A stretch of DNA of 8,164 bases from Pseudomonadota bacterium (GTDB taxonomy: Bacteria; Pseudomonadota; Alphaproteobacteria; Acetobacterales; Acetobacteraceae), in the NCBI GenBank assembly GCA_021779655.1, contig JAJYAF010000077.1, positions 1 to 8,164 on the forward strand, written 5' to 3'. Below are positions 5,814 through 8,164 of the stretch, piece by piece; position 1 is the stretch's first letter, and each line of letters starts with the position of its first letter. The translations under genes were made by a program, and so were the position numbers. The notes beneath the pieces were generated by a model. That model saw only the letters and a list, made by a program, of their open reading frames with translations, was not told the DNA's origin and did not search any database.

Positions 5814-6745
5814 TAGTCGGTCAGTCCGGCGAAGAGGGCGGTGCTGAGGTAACGCTCGCCATAGGAGGGGATGATCGTGACGATGAGCTTGTCCTGGTTC
5901 TCCGGCCTGCCGGCGACTTGCATCGCCGCCCAGAGCGCGGCGCCGGACGAAATACCGACCATGATCCCCTCCTCGCGCGCCGCCCGGCGGGCGGTTTGCA
6001 GCGCGTCGTCGTTGGTCACGCGGACGATCTCGTCGTAAATATGCGTGTTGAGGACGGCGGGGATGAAACCGGCGCCGATGCCCTGGATGACATGCGGCCC
6101 CTTCGCCCCGCCCGAGAGCACGGCCGAGGCGTCCGGCTCCACCGCAATGGCCTTGAAGGCGGGTTTGCGCGCCTTGATCACTTCACCCACGCCGGAGATG
6201 GTGCCGCCGGTGCCGATGCCGGCGACCAGGAAATCCACCTTGCCATCCGTGTCCCTCCAGATCTCTTCCGCCGTGGTGCGGCGATGGATTTCCGGATTGG
6301 CCGGATTATTGAACTGCTGCGGCAGGAAATAGTTGGGACCGGAGGCGGCGATTTCCTCGGCCTTGGCGATGGCGCCCGCCATGCCCGCGGGACCCGGCGT
6401 CAGGACAAGCTCCGCGCCATAGCCGCGCAGCAGCGCCCGGCGTTCCTTGCTCATCGTCTCCGGCATGGTGAGGATGCATTTATAGCCTCTGGCCGCGCAG
6501 ACCATGGCGAGCGCGATGCCGGTATTGCCCGAGGTGGGTTCCACGATCACCGTGTCCGGCTTGATATGGCCGGCTTTCTCCCCGGCCTCGATCATCGCGA
6601 CGCCGATACGGTCTTTCACCGAATTGGCCGGGTTGAAGAATTCCAGCTTGGCGACGATCTTGCCGGGCAGGCCGCGCGCCATCCGGTTGATGCGCACGAG
6701 CGGGGTGTTGCCGACCAGGGCGGTAACGTCTTCCGCGATTTTCAT
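5813..6745 (-). CDS. cysK: Cysteine synthase A (O-acetylserine sulfhydrylase)
   Basis: 310-residue PLP enzyme that makes L-cysteine from O-acetyl-L-serine and sulfide in the cytoplasm. The PLP lysine is K44 in [11 protein letters not shown]. The substrate loop is TSGNTG (71-76), the phosphate-binding loop is GIGTGGT (176-182) and the PLP-ring serine is probably S267 in [17 protein letters not shown] (11-20) and the C-terminal [13 protein letters not shown] are family hallmarks. Full length. The absence of N-terminal heme or C-terminal CBS domains separates it from cystathionine beta-synthase. CysK and CysM are hard to split by eye, but YLSTALF and the general pattern favour CysK. The ATG at 6745 follows AAGGAAG at suitable distance. 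A promoter candidate lies upstream, and an MFS permease follows at 43 bp. Confidence 0.94.
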   Translation of the reverse strand: MKIAEDVTALVGNTPLVRINRMARGLPGKIVAKLEFFNPANSVKDRIGVAMIEAGEKAGHIKPDTVIVEPTSGNTGIALAMVCAARGYKCILTMPETMSKERRALLRGYGAELVLTPGPAGMAGAIAKAEEIAASGPNYFLPQQFNNPANPEIHRRTTAEEIWRDTDGKVDFLVAGIGTGGTISGVGEVIKARKPAFKAIAVEPDASAVLSGGAKGPHVIQGIGAGFIPAVLNTHIYDEIVRVTNDDALQTARRAAREEGIMVGISSGAALWAAMQVAGRPENQDKLIVTIIPSYGERYLSTALFAGLTD

Positions 6746-6814
6746 GCCCGTGCTTCCTTACCTCTCTGCCTCTGACGATCTGACCCGTGGCGCGATGTCC
6801 ATCCGATCGGCTTC

Positions 6815-6842
6815 GTTCTAGCGGAATGGGCTGAGGGGTCAA
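6815..6842 (-). promoter_or_regulatory. Candidate sigma70-type promoter for cysK
   Basis: -35 TTGACC (6837-6842, 5/6), 16 bp spacer, -10 TAGAAC (6815-6820, 4/6). The start would be near 6808, with a leader of about 60 nt. The -35 box begins where the thiC terminator stem ends. No sulfur-responsive operator is recognisable. Confidence 0.4.
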
Positions 6843-6861
6843 ACCGGCGCGAATGCCGGTT
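6841..6861 (-). terminator. thiC: Probable thiC transcription terminator
   Basis: On the minus strand AACCGGC-ATTCGC-GCCGGTT forms a perfect 7 bp stem with a 6 nt loop, 24 nt after the thiC stop codon. The stem's closing TT is followed by one further T, giving only three U residues, so termination may be modest. Confidence 0.5.
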
Positions 6862-6885
6862 CCGGCGGGGCTGTTGTATCCATGC

Positions 6886-8164
<1,279 letters not shown>

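Noticed and set aside
5768..6775. 335-codon plus-strand open frame opposite cysK
   Set aside because: Covers cysK almost exactly in antisense, with shadow-type composition and no family resemblance.

Overview
The window is a high-GC stretch of ordinary bacterial chromosome, most likely from an alphaproteobacterium, possibly Rhodospirillales or Acetobacterales. That placement rests on family resemblance recalled from memory: the style of the AarF/ABC1 kinase with its KVAQ motif, the split-type PntA N-terminus, the M3B oligoendopeptidase and the ThiC sequence. It is not a computed phylogeny. All seven protein genes lie on the minus strand, so transcription runs from high to low coordinates. I see no mobile element, phage gene, CRISPR array, tRNA or rRNA.

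In transcription order: (1) the C-terminal two thirds of thiC, cut by the right edge, which makes the pyrimidine half of thiamine. (2) A 140 bp gap with a probable thiC terminator abutting a probable cysK promoter. (3) cysK, O-acetylserine sulfhydrylase. (4) An MFS permease of the YbjJ-like kind, 43 bp after cysK and probably co-transcribed with it. (5) A 188 bp gap with a perfect 24 bp palindrome resembling a ParB-binding parS site, and a promoter candidate for the next gene. (6) pepF, an M3-family oligoendopeptidase, best started at 4429. (7) An AarF/ABC1 (UbiB-superfamily) atypical kinase, 4 bp after pepF and clearly in the same transcript. (8) A 97 bp gap holding two tandem duplications and a hairpin. 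(9) A TylF/MycF-like SAM-dependent O-methyltransferase. (10) A 115 bp gap with back-to-back inverted repeats. (11) The first 111 codons of pntA, the NAD-binding transhydrogenase subunit, cut by the left edge.

The genes form small functional blocks rather than one system: thiamine synthesis, cysteine synthesis with a transporter, peptide turnover with an ABC1 kinase, and the start of the transhydrogenase operon. Much of what is worth a second look is in the spacers: the parS-like palindrome, the paired inverted repeats before pntA, and the duplicated short repeats before the methyltransferase. I did not find convincing evidence for a new multi-gene system.
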